Assembly (NCBI GenBank): GCA_940671915.1
Contig: CALNVZ010003434.1
Span: 18,123,182 to 18,187,181, forward strand
Direction of reading: 5' to 3'
DNA: 64,000 nucleotides
DNA from: Paracentrotus lividus
Taxonomy: Eukaryota; Echinodermata; Echinoidea; Camarodonta; Echinidae
Shown: one piece after another, positions 45,261-56,824 of the stretch
Layout of the letters: each line of letters begins with the position of its first letter
Numbering within the stretch: the first letter of the stretch is position 1
Notes under the pieces: generated by a model
Told to the model about the DNA's origin: nothing
What the model saw: only the letters and a program-made list of their open reading frames with translations
Database searches by the model: none
Translations under genes and position numbers: made by a program

Positions 45261-46110
45261 AAGGGCCTGTCCCACAGAAGGCGAACGTTGTGGCGACAAC
45301 CTACGAACTACGTTTTAGTACCCATCGCCACTAGGCGCAGGTCCAATCGCCTATAAGATCATGAATTATCGCATCTGTCACCAACAAATACGTAGCAAAA
45401 TTCTGTTCGCCGCTGGTTTCTCAACAAGTTAAACAATAGCCGGCGTCAGTTGGGTTGACGTCAATGACCGTAGCCTGTCTTCTCTTGTCGCGACAAGGTG
45501 CTATCGTAGATTGTCGCCAGATATAATTTGTTTAGCACAGCGGAACGGCGGCCAGTTGTAGGTTATCGCGCTCCAGCGTACGTTGCACGCATCGCTGAAC
45601 CAAACGACCAGTGAAATTTAAGCCGCTACGACCTTTGTCGCCACCAACATTCACCAAACTCAGGATCAGCCTCCCATTCAGATAGTGTAAAGTCGCCGCT
45701 AATTTTTGAAATTTTCAAAAATCACTCACGACCCAAATTATGATGCGCGACGGAGAGGACTATCAAGAACCTAAAGGCGACAGGCCGCCATCAGGTAGAA
45801 AACACTTGATCGCCTGTGTCAGTCGCAAGGATCGCCACAGTGCGCAAGTTCATATTCTGGTTGATTTTAAGCTGCGACAAGAGAAGTCGAGCCGCGAGAT
45901 GCGCGAACGTCGAGGCTTTTGTATTATCGGATACCAGCTATTGTTAGCCTATTGTTTGCGTGGAAGCAAGTCTTTGTCGTAGCCTATCGTAGACAGAGTC
46001 GTAGATACGTATATGATCTTCGGTCACCTACGATTCTGACACGATTCTGGCAGGTTCTAACATGCATAAGGTTGTCGCCACAACGATCGCCTTCTGTGGG
46101 ACAGGCCCTT
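45261..46110. mobile_element. TA-flanked DNA transposon, mirrored copy 1
   Basis: Same ends, with TA on both sides (45,259-45,260 and 46,111-46,112). Counterpart of 21,717-22,551. Between the two lies the same spacer of about 100 bp with GGATCCGAAA/TTTCGGATCC strings. It lies about 145 bp beyond the receptor's stop codon. Confidence 0.8.
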
Positions 46111-46255
46111 TAAGATGTGCGGTGGCATTATGGGGCCAAGAAAAAGCTGTGACTTAAAGAAGTACACTATTCGAGTTTTCGGACTATCATGACTATGGTC
46201 GCCTTCCTGAATAGCGAAAATGACTATCAGACCTTTGTTCTTACTCGATATCCAA

Positions 46256-49200
46256 TTAATGCATCATCATATGTCGACACAGAGAGACAATTAAAAGCAT
46301 AATCATGATCAATCCGCCATCTGCGGATGTAGAATAAAAGTTCGTACAGCCGTGCGCCCCGCTTCTTGTGAGCGATTCCTGTGGGACAGCCTCCGAAGTA
46401 GGTTGAGCTGTATACCCGTCATTTGGCTCTTTTACGCTCACGCTGCACTGGATACTAAGATTGGCTGACCCAACGACATTAGTGAATTTTAATTGGACCT
46501 GTATATCAATCTCAAGCGTATTAAACTCGTCACTTGCGAGGCAGGTTAGTGATACCTTAGTTTTGTCTCTCTCGGCAAATTGTAATCCAGTATACAACTC
46601 AATCATTTGAGATTTTAGGTCTAAATGGAAAGTTTTATTAAAACTCTCCTCTTTTGAATTGAAGTTAACATCAGATTTACTAGAATTTTTATGGAACCAT
46701 GCAATTCGAGGCAAAGGGTGGGATACAATAGGACACTGTACTAAAACAACTGAGTTGTTAGAGACATCGCATACTTGTGTTTTCAACAGAGACATCTTGC
46801 ACGGGAAACCATTGGTCAATAGTTGGGATAGATCTTTACCGGCATGTTGCAATGGCTCAGAACACATCGTATATTCAAATTCGATGGTGTCTTCCATTTC
46901 TACCAACCATCGTTGATGGCAGTCACAAACAAGATTGTTATTTTCCGCCTCAATCGATGTTCTGAATGGAGCTTGTTCTTTCGACGACTTTGGAATTAGT
47001 TCAGTGTCTAAATAAGACAGATGGTTGTTGCCTAAAAACAATTTGTTAAGACTTGTAAGAGTTCTGAAACCATTGCTACACTCCCAAGCAACGAATCTAC
47101 CGAGGTCATTGCCTTGGAGCATAAGGAATTTAAGAGAATGCGTCACGCCTGTCCCAACACAGTTGGAAAGCACCCTGATGGAATTATTGGATAGGTCAAG
47201 TCCCTCCAATCTTGGATAGAACTGTGTTAAATCTTTCAGACTGAACGTAACTATTAGATTACCAGCAAGGTTTAGGTTATTCATCAAAGGCGCAAGCAAT
47301 TTGGGGAATTTGGTGAGACCGGATGTTTTGTAGTACATCGCTGAGGCATGTGTATGCATTATGCTTCTGTTTATGTTCCTTTCAGAAAATAGTGAAACAT
47401 TTTTAAAGTTGAAATATTTTACATTTTTCTGGTTAAGCACATAATTGAAGAAAGTTGAATTGATAATGGTATTCTCAATGACCAAACTGTAAAGTTTTTG
47501 TGACGTAGGCCTGGCCATGTCATTCTGGAGAGTGGCGCCGTTAACGGCACGAAATAAATTCTCCTTGTAGCCGGTATAAAACATATTTGGGACATGAACT
47601 GAAGATGACCCAACAACGAAAACAATCACAATATTCTTTAATTCTTCGAACATTGCTTCAGACACAAATGTCGTTTTCTTTGACCCAAACTTAAAACATA
47701 CCATCGAAATATTGTGTGTTTTATTCGTATCGTAATGCGAAATGGGATTTCCATCAATTGATAATTCATTAAGGTTTGGAAAGAGAGAGAATGTGTCAAA
47801 ATCGAACTGATAGATATGATTGTTTGAGAGATCAAGAAATTCCAAATTAGGGAAATTAAGATTGAATTCTCGTGGTATTCTTGTAAGTAAATTACCACGA
47901 AGGAAGATTGTCGTCATCCTATAGAACACCCCATGTCCGATTTCTAAAGTGACAAGGCGCGCGTGGTTAAGCGAGATGTAACTTAGACTAGGGAGATTAT
48001 GGAATACTTGGTGTGACAAGAAGGTGATAGGATTATGATCTAATTCCAAAGATATCAAACCGGGAAGAAATGAAATGCCATCCATCGTTGATATCATATT
48101 ACTGCTTAGTTGGAGACTAACTAAACTCATAAGACCTCTGAAGGAGTCAGAATCTAACGTCTTTATTTCACCATGCATCCAGCTAAGCAGGGTGAGTCCT
48201 CTGCCAAATTCTATGTCCTTTTCGTTCCCGATAGGGTTATTACCCATGTCCAATTCCTGTAATTGTGGCAGACTGGAAAACGCACGAGTTGAAATTTGAC
48301 GAATCCGATTTTGCGGCAGGTTTATCCACTGAAGTACTGGGTTTTGGAAATCCCCTGATATAGATGTTATCTTGTTATTCGATAGATCAATTGCTCTTAA
48401 ACTGGGTAAGTCCTCCAAATCAGATGCTGAGAGGCTGATTATGTGGTTTCGGTTGAAGTCCAAATGTTTCAAATTAAGAAGTCCAGACATTCGGGGAATT
48501 GATGTTAGCTTGTTGTTGAATGCAGATACAGATTCTAACATTGGCAACATAGTCAGATTGTTTAAGTCAGTCACATCGTCTTGGTTGATATTCAAAATCA
48601 TCAAAGATGGATGACTAGGCATACATATCTGCCCACATGTCCCATCAGTCACTTCCAGGATCGTTAACATTGGTGTTTGGGCTAATATATCGGCGAAAAG
48701 TTCTGAAGAACAATCCGTTACGTCCAATGAGGTGAGGTGTTCAAGATGTAAAAAGCTTTCCAATTGGGCTGTTCTGGTTTGTTTAGAAATGTCTAAAATC
48801 TCTAAAGTGGGGATGTCATGAAGATGATCAAACTTGGATAGTTCGTTACCTTGCAGAATAAGAGTGTTTAGTTGCTCTGAATAGAACGCACGAGGGGAAA
48901 TTTCGATAATCTTGTTGTTGCTTAGAAAGACTGTTTGCAATGTGGGCAAAGAGAAAGTACCAGTCGGGACCCGGCGAATGAGGTTGCCTGTGAGATCTAC
49001 AGTAAGCAACTGCAGAAGGCCTGATAACGTATCACTGTCGACAACTTTAATTTGATTAAAACGCAAAAATAGTTGATGGAGCTTTCTCGGCAATTGACCT
49101 CCATTAATGAATGTGATCTTGTTGAGGTTTAGAGAAAGTTTTTTCAATTCAGGGACATGGTCCTTGAGATTGTACCCGATTTCGCGAATATTGTTCAAAC

Positions 49201-49621
49201 TCATGTCCAGTGTCGCAAGCGACGTGAGATTGTGAAACACAGGAACGTCTGAGAGCGCGTTAACGCCAAGTGTCAGGGATCGAAGTTGTCGAAGTATTAT
49301 GAAGAGCTGATCGTCGATTGATTTAAAAGCGTTGTCAGTTAAATCCAGTGATACAATACTGGCATAATGATCCTGAAAAAAGTCAACTGGTATTTTCGAA
49401 GGGGGTATGTCCAGATTTAAATGAGAAAATTTCTCGTCTTCAAGGGTCAATTTTAGCTGGGCCCCAACGCGGAAAACGCCCCTGCAGGACATTCCTTCTC
49501 GATAGCATCTACAGTAATTGCAAAGATTAATAGGTTCAGGAGCAGCGAAATAAAGTATGGTGGCCATTATCAACAGAAAATAGGAGGCTTTGCCGGTTTG
49601 TTTGTCTTGTCCCCTGGCCAT
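46256..49621 (-). CDS. LRR-Ig cell-surface receptor, intronless, 1121 codons
   Basis: The single open exon starts MARGQDKQTGK with a hydrophobic signal segment (about residues 13-28), then an N-terminal cysteine cap (CNYCRC...MSC, about 34-47). A long solenoid of roughly 25 leucine-rich repeats of the LxxLxLxxNxI type follows (about 65-860), then a C-terminal cap with CDC (about 895-943) and one Ig-like domain (cysteines near 963 and 1027, Trp near 975). A serine/threonine-containing linker leads to a short hydrophobic end (LIMIMLLIVSL, about 1104-1114), which could be a membrane or GPI-anchor signal. There is no TIR domain, so it is not a complete Toll-like receptor. The architecture resembles LRIG/LINGO-type or invertebrate LRR-Ig immune receptors. 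Several NxT/NxS sequons suggest glycosylation. The start is supported by conservation in both arms and by the signal peptide. Ligand and specific role are unknown. Confidence 0.9.
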   Translation of the reverse strand: MARGQDKQTGKASYFLLIMATILYFAAPEPINLCNYCRCYREGMSCRGVFRVGAQLKLTLEDEKFSHLNLDIPPSKIPVDFFQDHYASIVSLDLTDNAFKSIDDQLFIILRQLRSLTLGVNALSDVPVFHNLTSLATLDMSLNNIREIGYNLKDHVPELKKLSLNLNKITFINGGQLPRKLHQLFLRFNQIKVVDSDTLSGLLQLLTVDLTGNLIRRVPTGTFSLPTLQTVFLSNNKIIEISPRAFYSEQLNTLILQGNELSKFDHLHDIPTLEILDISKQTRTAQLESFLHLEHLTSLDVTDCSSELFADILAQTPMLTILEVTDGTCGQICMPSHPSLMILNINQDDVTDLNNLTMLPMLESVSAFNNKLTSIPRMSGLLNLKHLDFNRNHIISLSASDLEDLPSLRAIDLSNNKITSISGDFQNPVLQWINLPQNRIRQISTRAFSSLPQLQELDMGNNPIGNEKDIEFGRGLTLLSWMHGEIKTLDSDSFRGLMSLVSLQLSSNMISTMDGISFLPGLISLELDHNPITFLSHQVFHNLPSLSYISLNHARLVTLEIGHGVFYRMTTIFLRGNLLTRIPREFNLNFPNLEFLDLSNNHIYQFDFDTFSLFPNLNELSIDGNPISHYDTNKTHNISMVCFKFGSKKTTFVSEAMFEELKNIVIVFVVGSSSVHVPNMFYTGYKENLFRAVNGATLQNDMARPTSQKLYSLVIENTIINSTFFNYVLNQKNVKYFNFKNVSLFSERNINRSIMHTHASAMYYKTSGLTKFPKLLAPLMNNLNLAGNLIVTFSLKDLTQFYPRLEGLDLSNNSIRVLSNCVGTGVTHSLKFLMLQGNDLGRFVAWECSNGFRTLTSLNKLFLGNNHLSYLDTELIPKSSKEQAPFRTSIEAENNNLVCDCHQRWLVEMEDTIEFEYTMCSEPLQHAGKDLSQLLTNGFPCKMSLLKTQVCDVSNNSVVLVQCPIVSHPLPRIAWFHKNSSKSDVNFNSKEESFNKTFHLDLKSQMIELYTGLQFAERDKTKVSLTCLASDEFNTLEIDIQVQLKFTNVVGSANLSIQCSVSVKEPNDGYTAQPTSEAVPQESLTRSGAHGCTNFYSTSADGGLIMIMLLIVSLCRHMMMH

Positions 49622-50545
49622 CGCTGAACCTTCGGTAAAGACAATTTAACGTGTTAGTGGAATGCCTATATGATACGTATTTATTGTATCAATTTTCAAG
49701 ATTATTGTTCCGCTATGCTTTTTTATGTGTATATTTTATTATTGTGTCAGTGGGTATTTGGTATTACTATTGTAAATTATAAACGAAGTAATAGATGAAT
49801 TAACACTAGAAATGAGCCGAAAACAATTATCAAGGATGGCTTTTGCCGAAAGTTTGTGTGAGTAGGGCAGGGAGCGGGGATGGCTAAACCTTTCTAAAAA
49901 GAACAAAATGTTTTTTTTTTCATGTATGAATTGGAGCGAAAAAATAATCTGAATTAGAATATGAAGAAATAGAAACGTTAACAGAAGATAATCAGGAAGA
50001 ATTTTGATATTTTGTGCTTATTTTCACAAAATCTACTTTGGTACAATAAATCACAAGAACAAGAAAAACGAAAAGAGGGCAAACAACATTCTTACCAAAG
50101 ATCCAATACTTGAGAGAGTTGTTAACACTTCAAATCAGTTACGAATGCACCATCAAAATGAAGTACAAGAAAGTCGGTAGGTTTAATAAGTCGTGGTGAG
50201 TCGCTGTGAGTTGTGGTTAGTCGTGGGAGGTAGTTTCAAAGATGACCATCACGATCTGGATGACCATCGGTGAGAGCTTTTAGTGGCTATATGTCTCTAG
50301 ATGGGGGAAATACACCTTTATATCATTCAGATTTTTTTTTTAGCCATACGAAGTAAATCACCAAGATTCCATTAAGATTGGCGTTTAAGGGGGTAGCTCC
50401 ATTTTAAGATTACAATAGCTCTTAAAAATAAAGTACGATAAAGTGTCAATTCGAAGAAATAGATGAATGAAGTTGAGTGGGATATCCAAAGACGGATATG
50501 AGAGAAGTTAGATGCAATTAATATGTAAATCGAAAGATCACACAT
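49622..50545. other. Upstream region of right LRR-Ig gene
   Basis: Mirror of 17,300-18,220, AT-rich, with the same possible splice acceptor just before the ATG. No regulatory site can be named. Confidence 0.35.
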
Positions 50546-50743
50546 TTGGCCATTGGCGATCCCACGATTATGGTACGAAGTCACTTTGAAATAATGGTTT
50601 TGGTATCATACGGGTGCTTCGATGACTTCATCGTTGACGCATGTTATCAGCCTTGCCCGTTATACACTAACCACAATCCCAACAATTACGCTTATCCTAA
50701 TCCTAATCCCACCCTTATCCCCAATCCGAAGATTGAGGGTTAG
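50546..50743 (+). CDS. 65-codon ORF, mirrored, doubtful
   Basis: Differs from 17,098-17,295 at one residue (Q for E). The NPNPTLIPNP tail derives from degenerate GATTAGG repeats. It is listed only because it is open in both arms. Confidence 0.15.
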   Translation: MAIGDPTIMVRSHFEIMVLVSYGCFDDFIVDACYQPCPLYTNHNPNNYAYPNPNPTLIPNPKIEG

Positions 50744-50759
50744 TTAGCGTACGTATCAA

Positions 50760-51841
50760 GTGTTCAGGTTATGGAATCCCCCTGTCAAAAATCTTGGCAT
50801 TACAAAAAAACAAAAAAACAAAACAAAACAATGATGATCATAAAGTATTACTATTAAATAATGGATACCCCTTATTGCCCCTACAATAACTTAACAATTT
50901 CCAAGTCCAGGCGGGCTAGTCCATGCTCCTAAAAATGAAGGGTCAAATGACCCAATTTAGGATCAATTTCGCTCTCATTATCATTTCGGGTCAATTGGAG
51001 CCGTGCCAGAACGTTTTGCGATTACAATTAACACGAAGTAGGTATAGTCCCAATAAACCCAAAATTTGGTCATTTTGACACTTTATTTCTGAGAGTAATA
51101 AGGTTTGTCATCGATATGATTTCTTGGTGATAATCCCGGTTTTCATGGATCATAATTATAGTAAAAATCTATAATCTAAGAAATGAGGTTTTCAAAACTA
51201 ATAACAGCTACTTAAAAATAATTGGAAAATGCATCATAGAGCTGTAAGGTTAAATCCCCCAAGATTGCCAGGCCAATCGGATGGATATAGTGATTATGTT
51301 GCCATTTGTAATTAACGTGTAAATAAGGTAAAAGAACAACAACAACAAAAAACATCTTGCCCAATTCTTTTTATTTTCCCATGAGAGTTCTTTAACTTGG
51401 TGTGTTGATGGTAATCCTGCTAAAATGAAATGATTTAAGGGATATCTGGTGTCCCTTTACTCTAATAAACTTACTTCAAAACTTACTTCAAAGTTTTCTT
51501 CGATATCGACTCCAACGATTCTGTTCCGGAGCTTTTATTTGCTTTAGTAAATCCATAAACAGAAACCTTTTAGGAAAATCCAACAAAGGATTAAAAAAAG
51601 AAGAAAAAAAAAAAAAAAGAGACGAAGAAAAATCATGATTGAAAATTAATGATATGCATGAATTGGATAAAGGATATGCGTAATGGATGCACTCTTTCAC
51701 CCAATTTGTTCTCGCTGCACACAGAAGCCAGCATGCAGTCAGTCGGGGGAGGGTGGAGGGGGAGTGACGAATGGGAGGCCCAATCGAGAGCAGAGGAGTC
51801 AACACAACAAACATTAGCCTGTAATCCAGGAGGAGAACTCT
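50760..51841. other. Intergenic, poly-A/T tracts
   Basis: Mirror of 15,850-16,929 without the 143-bp MITE. An AAAACAAAACAA tract replaces the left arm's poly-T. The 140-codon minus-strand frame at 51,488-51,910 is not open in the left arm and is not supported. Confidence 0.4.
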
Positions 51842-52192
51842 TTGTATGTATTCTATATTGGGGACTATTACTATAGTAATACGCTGCAAAAGAGAGAGAC
51901 TATCAGTCAAATTTCACCCCCACCCCTAGGCGATCAAAATTGCGAAAACGACCATCTACTTGTAATTTTTAGCCGGTACAGGCCCCCTCCCCCCTCCGTT
52001 TTCGGTTCAACCCACTTTGAAAAATGCTCAGTGACCCCTCGTCTTAATGAATTAGGGCGGCCAAATCGATGGTTCATTCAAGATAAAGAAAATGGCAATT
52101 TCCTTACTCAGAGACTAACACTGTCAATGATAGCTGAGAATCCCCGGAAAACATCATTATCCGGAAGTGTGATTCACGTAGTTGTTCAATGA
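51842..52192 (+). CDS. 116-codon ORF kept open in both arms, unknown
   Basis: Counterpart of 15,471-15,830. It lacks five residues near the N-terminus and has two extra (EN) mid-protein, all in frame. Shared segments include QISPPPLGDQNC, CSVTPRLNELGRPNRWFI and KENGNFLTQRLTLSMIA. No family is recognised. Confidence 0.35.
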   Translation: MYVFYIGDYYYSNTLQKRETISQISPPPLGDQNCENDHLLVIFSRYRPPPPSVFGSTHFEKCSVTPRLNELGRPNRWFIQDKENGNFLTQRLTLSMIAENPRKTSLSGSVIHVVVQ

Positions 52193-52432
52193 CGTGATCA
52201 TTTTGGTACCTAGGCTTCACAGTACAGTAAACAATCACAATTGAAGTTGTTCTGTGAGCAATAACGATTCTTTAAGGAATCGGTAAGTATTACATAATGT
52301 TATTATATTTATTGACAGGCCGTTTTATCTTATCGTTGACCTTACTTCAGCAACTTATCACTGTAAAACATTTATTACAGTCCAACACCATTTTGCATAG
52401 TCACTGTATACTCGAGTGCGTTTGAATGTATA

Positions 52433-52897
52433 CAGTCTGTGCCAAAAAGAATGGTACAGTCGGGGGGGGGGGATATTAGGTATGAAATCTTTTAAAATGT
52501 TACGTATATATGGTATCAGATTAAAGCCAATATATTTTTCTTGCTGATACAATTTATTTCAAATAATTTGCTTTTGTAGAACGAAAGTTATGCTAATTTT
52601 TGTGTGAAGAGAAGATATTTAACTCTGCACAAACCGATTGTTCTTTTAGGTCAATTTCAGCGGCTTATGTTCGAAACCTACACAAAGGCATGGCAAGGCG
52701 TTCGTAAGATGGATTTTTAATGATTGCAGAAAACTAATCATATCTCAAGATCTACGGCACCAAATGAGATGAAAAAAATTGCAGAAAGAAGCTCATTTAC
52801 CCTGCTTTATGGAAATACCAAGCATTATCAAGTGGTTACTAATCTTTATACAATAAAAAATGTTTCCCAATTGTACCATTTTATTTTACACAGACTG
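52433..52897 (+). mobile_element. Tc1/mariner-like MITE, complete copy
   Basis: Ends CAGTCTGTGCCAAAAAGAAT and (complement) CAGTCTGTGTAAAATAAAAT, with TA at 52,431-52,432 and 52,898-52,899. 465 bp, no intact ORF. It defines the family also seen at 1-320 and 14,727-15,211. Confidence 0.75.
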
Positions 52898-53351
52898 TAC
52901 ATGCAGGTGATTTTGAATAGAATGAATTTAAAGAAAAGGTTGAAGCTATTTTTCTTACATTTCGCAAATCCAAGTTATACTTTCTCCTTGGATTTTATTT
53001 CATTAATTTGTATCAATATTTTGCCCTTTTCCGTTGATCGTTATGATCTCAATATGTACAGTGAATGAGTGCTTTCAAATTACAGAGGGCTCGCGTCTCC
53101 TGCGCCCAGCCTGGATCCTCCCATTTCTAAAAAAAAACCAACAAAACCAACAAACAAAAAACAAAACAAAACAAAACAAAACAACAACAACAAACAAACA
53201 AAACAAAACAAAACATGGCAGGAAAGGTTGCGGTTGTAAGTGGTTGCAAATGTTGGTTAAATGGATTGTGTCGGGGGAAAACAGCGAATCCGGTGACTTG
53301 ACCTTGTAAATCCTTCTTTCACGGTAACTACAGAAACCACTTCTTAAGGAA

Positions 53352-56300
53352 ATGGCAGGCTCTGTCACAATTGGCATCTGCACGTCTTCTGCGAAGTCCG
53401 ACATTTCTATGCTCTTTACAGAGGTCTTAGATTTGCCCGATGTAGCAGTGCGATTCATTCAACTACCATACAGCAACCTGGACAACTTTGATTTTCCAAG
53501 TCAAGGACTAGATTGCGTAATCATCTGTCATTCAATCAACCATGGACTTGAAATGACTGACGCTGAGGGCGCCTTATATGACAAGTTCTTGCCACGCCTT
53601 AAAAAAGAATTTGGTAAGGATTTTTAGGATTTGGTTTCTAGGATTAATAAAAGTTTGTTTTTACAGAGGGCATAGTTGTCTGCATTGTTTTCAGTAAGTT
53701 GTAAGATGATATGTGCCAATAAGAATACGAATCAGGGCATATATTCTCGATAATGTTTACTTTTTTTCTCCCCCCCCCTTTTTTTTTATTTTTTATTTGT
53801 ACTCTAAATAGATAGAACAATGACATTACACAAATTCTAGTGGGATTTCTAGTCACTGCTCCAAAATCATGGAAAAATCTCCCCAATTTTGGTAAAATAG
53901 CAAATTCACTAATGGCCTTCACAAAAATCTTCATAACACAATTGTTGAACTTATGCCATCTTGCCAACACTCGTTAATGGCAATGGCGGACCTAGCCTAA
54001 TTAGACACAATATTTTGGAGGGCGCATTATTGTTTGTGCATAATGAAACACCCTTCCAAAGTATTGTGTTAAATCAGGCTAGCTCCGCCACTTAATTTTA
54101 TTGTTAAATAGTTTGTAAATATTATATTTGAATTGTTAATTTTAGTCCCATCAGTCCCACTGTATAAAGAAAAGTTCGCTGATATTGAGCTGGTCAAACT
54201 TAAAGATAATCGTATTCAGTTGTTTTTATATCAAAATAAACCTAACCCTAACGATCCTGGAAGGAAGAAGCTTGCATGGTGAACATTAATACGTAACGTA
54301 AGAACATGGTGTTCTCATTAAACTATATGTGATGCGTCACGTCGAAAGGAAGAGACTATTTCGCAATTTTGAAATCCATTTTATTTGATATTATTGATCC
54401 CTGATTCATTGCCTTGAATTTGATATATAACCCGACTGTAAAGAGTAAATAGAAGTGGAATATTAGCCTCTGAACGCGAGGAGAATTGTGCTCTTGGAAA
54501 TCAAAATCAAGAGAAAAACGTCTGCGAAGTTTGACTTCCTTTTGTACCCCGCGCCAGAAAAATAAGAACACTCTGTCACCGTGTACTCACCGAAATGGCC
54601 CTAGCTACCACTTGTTAGCAAAGGTTGAAACGATTGACCAATGAGGAGGCTGCATTCGGTATACAGAGAACAATACTCGTCCATCAAGGCAAAGCGCAAG
54701 CAAGCGGAAATAACGGGCGATGTTCAATCTTCTCAAAAAAAAAAAGAAAGCTGAATTTGTTACACACAAACTATACACAAACATAAAGTTAAAAAGTTAA
54801 TTTTGCTGTAAATCTTACGGAACTTTTGTCGAAGTGAATGGGTGATAAGCGGAGACGTCTTCGCCAACGGATCGTTTCCTTCGAGTACGGTATAAAAAGT
54901 TTATTCCCGTCCTTTAAATTCGGAGGAAAGTTCCGAGATTATCTCCACGACAATTTTCAAAATTTGTTTACAAAAATAGCGGAGACGTCTCGCAAAGAAT
55001 CGATTTTTCGCGACGGAAACGTTTATTCGCGTCTTTATTCTGTGCGAGGAGAAGTCTCCGAGATGTTTTCAAAATCTGTTTCAAAAGCAGTTTCAGAGAA
55101 AATGTCTCAAAGTAGTATTCCGCGATCATGAAACGTCTCGGAGACGTCTCCGCGACGTCTCAACAACTAGTCCTCAAAACTTGTTTCTAAGCCGTCTTAA
55201 AGTTGTTCAAAAGTAGTTCCCAAAAGTGAGATACCCAGCCGCAGTTATAAACTAGATTGATTGCCACTTCCCCCCCCCTTAGCTCATTGGTTTTCCACAT
55301 AATTTGAATATCAACCAATTTTTAAAATCATATTTTTTTTTTTCATTTTAAAATTAAGCATCTCTTACGCGTCTTAAGACTTTAACCTAATACTTGTATC
55401 AGAAGTACATTATGATCACGTCACCTTCTTTTGTGTGCTCTATGTTTCCCTGATTGGAACCAAATTTGTTTATAAGGGCAGGGTTTTTAATTTCCCATCA
55501 GGACAACAGATTATCGCGGCCCCTAAAATAAATGCCGAAATTAACATTCATTTGAGATCCAGATAGCTAATTAAAGCCAATAAGTAGCTTTTCCCCACAT
55601 AACCCCCCCCCCACCCGATTGTTAATTTGACATTCGTTTGCGTGGCTCCGCTATCCCGGATGAAAACAGCTTTATTCACAGCAGGTTGTGTGGCATCGCA
55701 CAGCTGAGTGAGCTAAAGAGAGTTTAGTTCGCTATTCGCTCACAAAAACGAAACAAAAAGCCAATAGTTAAATCACACAAACATGACCGCTGAACGTCCA
55801 ACAAACAAAGCCATGCGTTGCTAACGGGCGGGGTGGGGGTGGCGAGCTAACGGAGACGGGAAATGAGCGTGGACGTGCGCTTGTATGTCAGGAAAAAAAA
55901 AAATTATGACGAAAAAAAAACAACTCGCCGAAAAAACTTGCTTTTTTACCACTTTCCCGTTTATCATTTTCACTCATATTTTTTACTAAGCAAAGATGAG
56001 CATGGTAGAACCAGAAAATAATAAAAAAAATTTCCTCAAAATTTTGAGTTTTTTATTAGTTTGTCGATTTAGTCGGATCTTTGATCTGCGACTTCTCTCT
56101 CATTTCGACAAGAACGTATCACATATATACTCATTGACTTGAATCCGCTTGTTACAGGTCCGAGCAAAGTATGTGTCATTGTAAATAACTTCGTATGGGA
56201 TCGTGCTGACAGGGCCAAATTCCTAGCTACCTACAAGGAAACCCTTGCCAAACAGCCAACAATTTGTGAGTGCTCTAGCTTGTTCCTGATTTGTGGCAGA

Positions 56301-56429
56301 TTGGACGGACAGAAGATGGACATGAGCGAAGAAGATTGGACGAACCTTAAGCTCTTTATACATCATTGCCGCCGTGTTCATACTGAATCCCAAAAAACAT
56401 TATGGCCATGTGTTGCAATTGATTTGTAG
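53352..56429 (+). CDS. Two-exon gene, unknown alpha/beta protein (exons 53352-53613, 56158-56429)
   Basis: Exon 1 starts MAGSVTIGICTSSAK and ends RLKKEFG at a GTAAGG donor after the first base of the Gly codon. Exon 2 follows CTTGTTACAG and restores that Gly codon in frame (G-PSKVCVIVNNFVWDRAD), continuing to a stop after WPCVAIDL. The joined product is 177 residues. Alternating hydrophobic segments (VTIGIC, VAVRFIQL, DCVIICHS, KVCVIVNN, SLFLIC) with helices between suggest a cytosolic Rossmann/flavodoxin-like alpha/beta fold. No signal peptide is visible. The DCVIICHS string faintly recalls caspase p20, but the QACRG active site is absent. The family is unknown to me. The matching intron phase and presence in both arms support a real gene. 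The left copy is frameshifted. Confidence 0.6.
54838..55195. repeat. GAGACGTCTC-rich repeat in intron
   Basis: Mirror of 12,365-12,735. The 97-codon ORF at 54,838-55,131 is not open in the left arm and is explained by the repeat. Confidence 0.55.
55815..56125. repeat. Intron-resident repeat, copy 2
   Basis: Inverted equivalent of 11,490-11,800, ending about 30 bp before the exon 2 acceptor. Confidence 0.6.
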
Positions 56430-56544
56430 CAGGAGTAGGAGTAACCGGGTGTCTATTAAATCGTGGCTTTTAAGAGCAAAACAAGAAAGGATTCAAGGTA
56501 GTTATGTTTCATGATCGAAAGATATAAATAAAACGAAACGGACG

Positions 56545-56770
56545 TTGCTTGTGGACCACTTGCAAGCTTTCGGCTTGATATGCCTTCTTCATGGGCTCTT
56601 TAAACAAGAAACCATTATAAAAACATAAATAGTACACAAGAAGCATAGTCCTGTTTACATGAGTATAACATATATATATATATATATATATATACGCATA
56701 TATTGTGCAAATGTTATATAACTGGCGGATCCAGGATTTCATTAGGGGGATTCGAATTTACATATTTGTG
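56545..56770. repeat. Penelope-type motif, (AT)n and hAT-like end
   Basis: GCTTTCGGC...GCCTTCTTC (minus-strand GAAGAAGGC...GCCGAAAGC), an (AT)n at 56,668-56,696, and CTGGCGGATCCAGGATTTC at 56,720. Mirror of 10,874-11,090. Confidence 0.35.
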
Positions 56771-56824
56771 TACATCCTCGGGGGGGGGGGCAAAGGACCA
56801 AAATTGACGTTTCGGACCATTCTT

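Noticed and set aside
46256..49621. Toll-like receptor
   Set aside because: There is no TIR domain after the membrane segment, and an Ig domain lies between the LRR cap and the C-terminus.
53352..56429. Caspase-like protease
   Set aside because: DCVIICHS and KVCVIVNN look superficially similar to caspase strands, but no QACRG-type active site or cleavage architecture is present.
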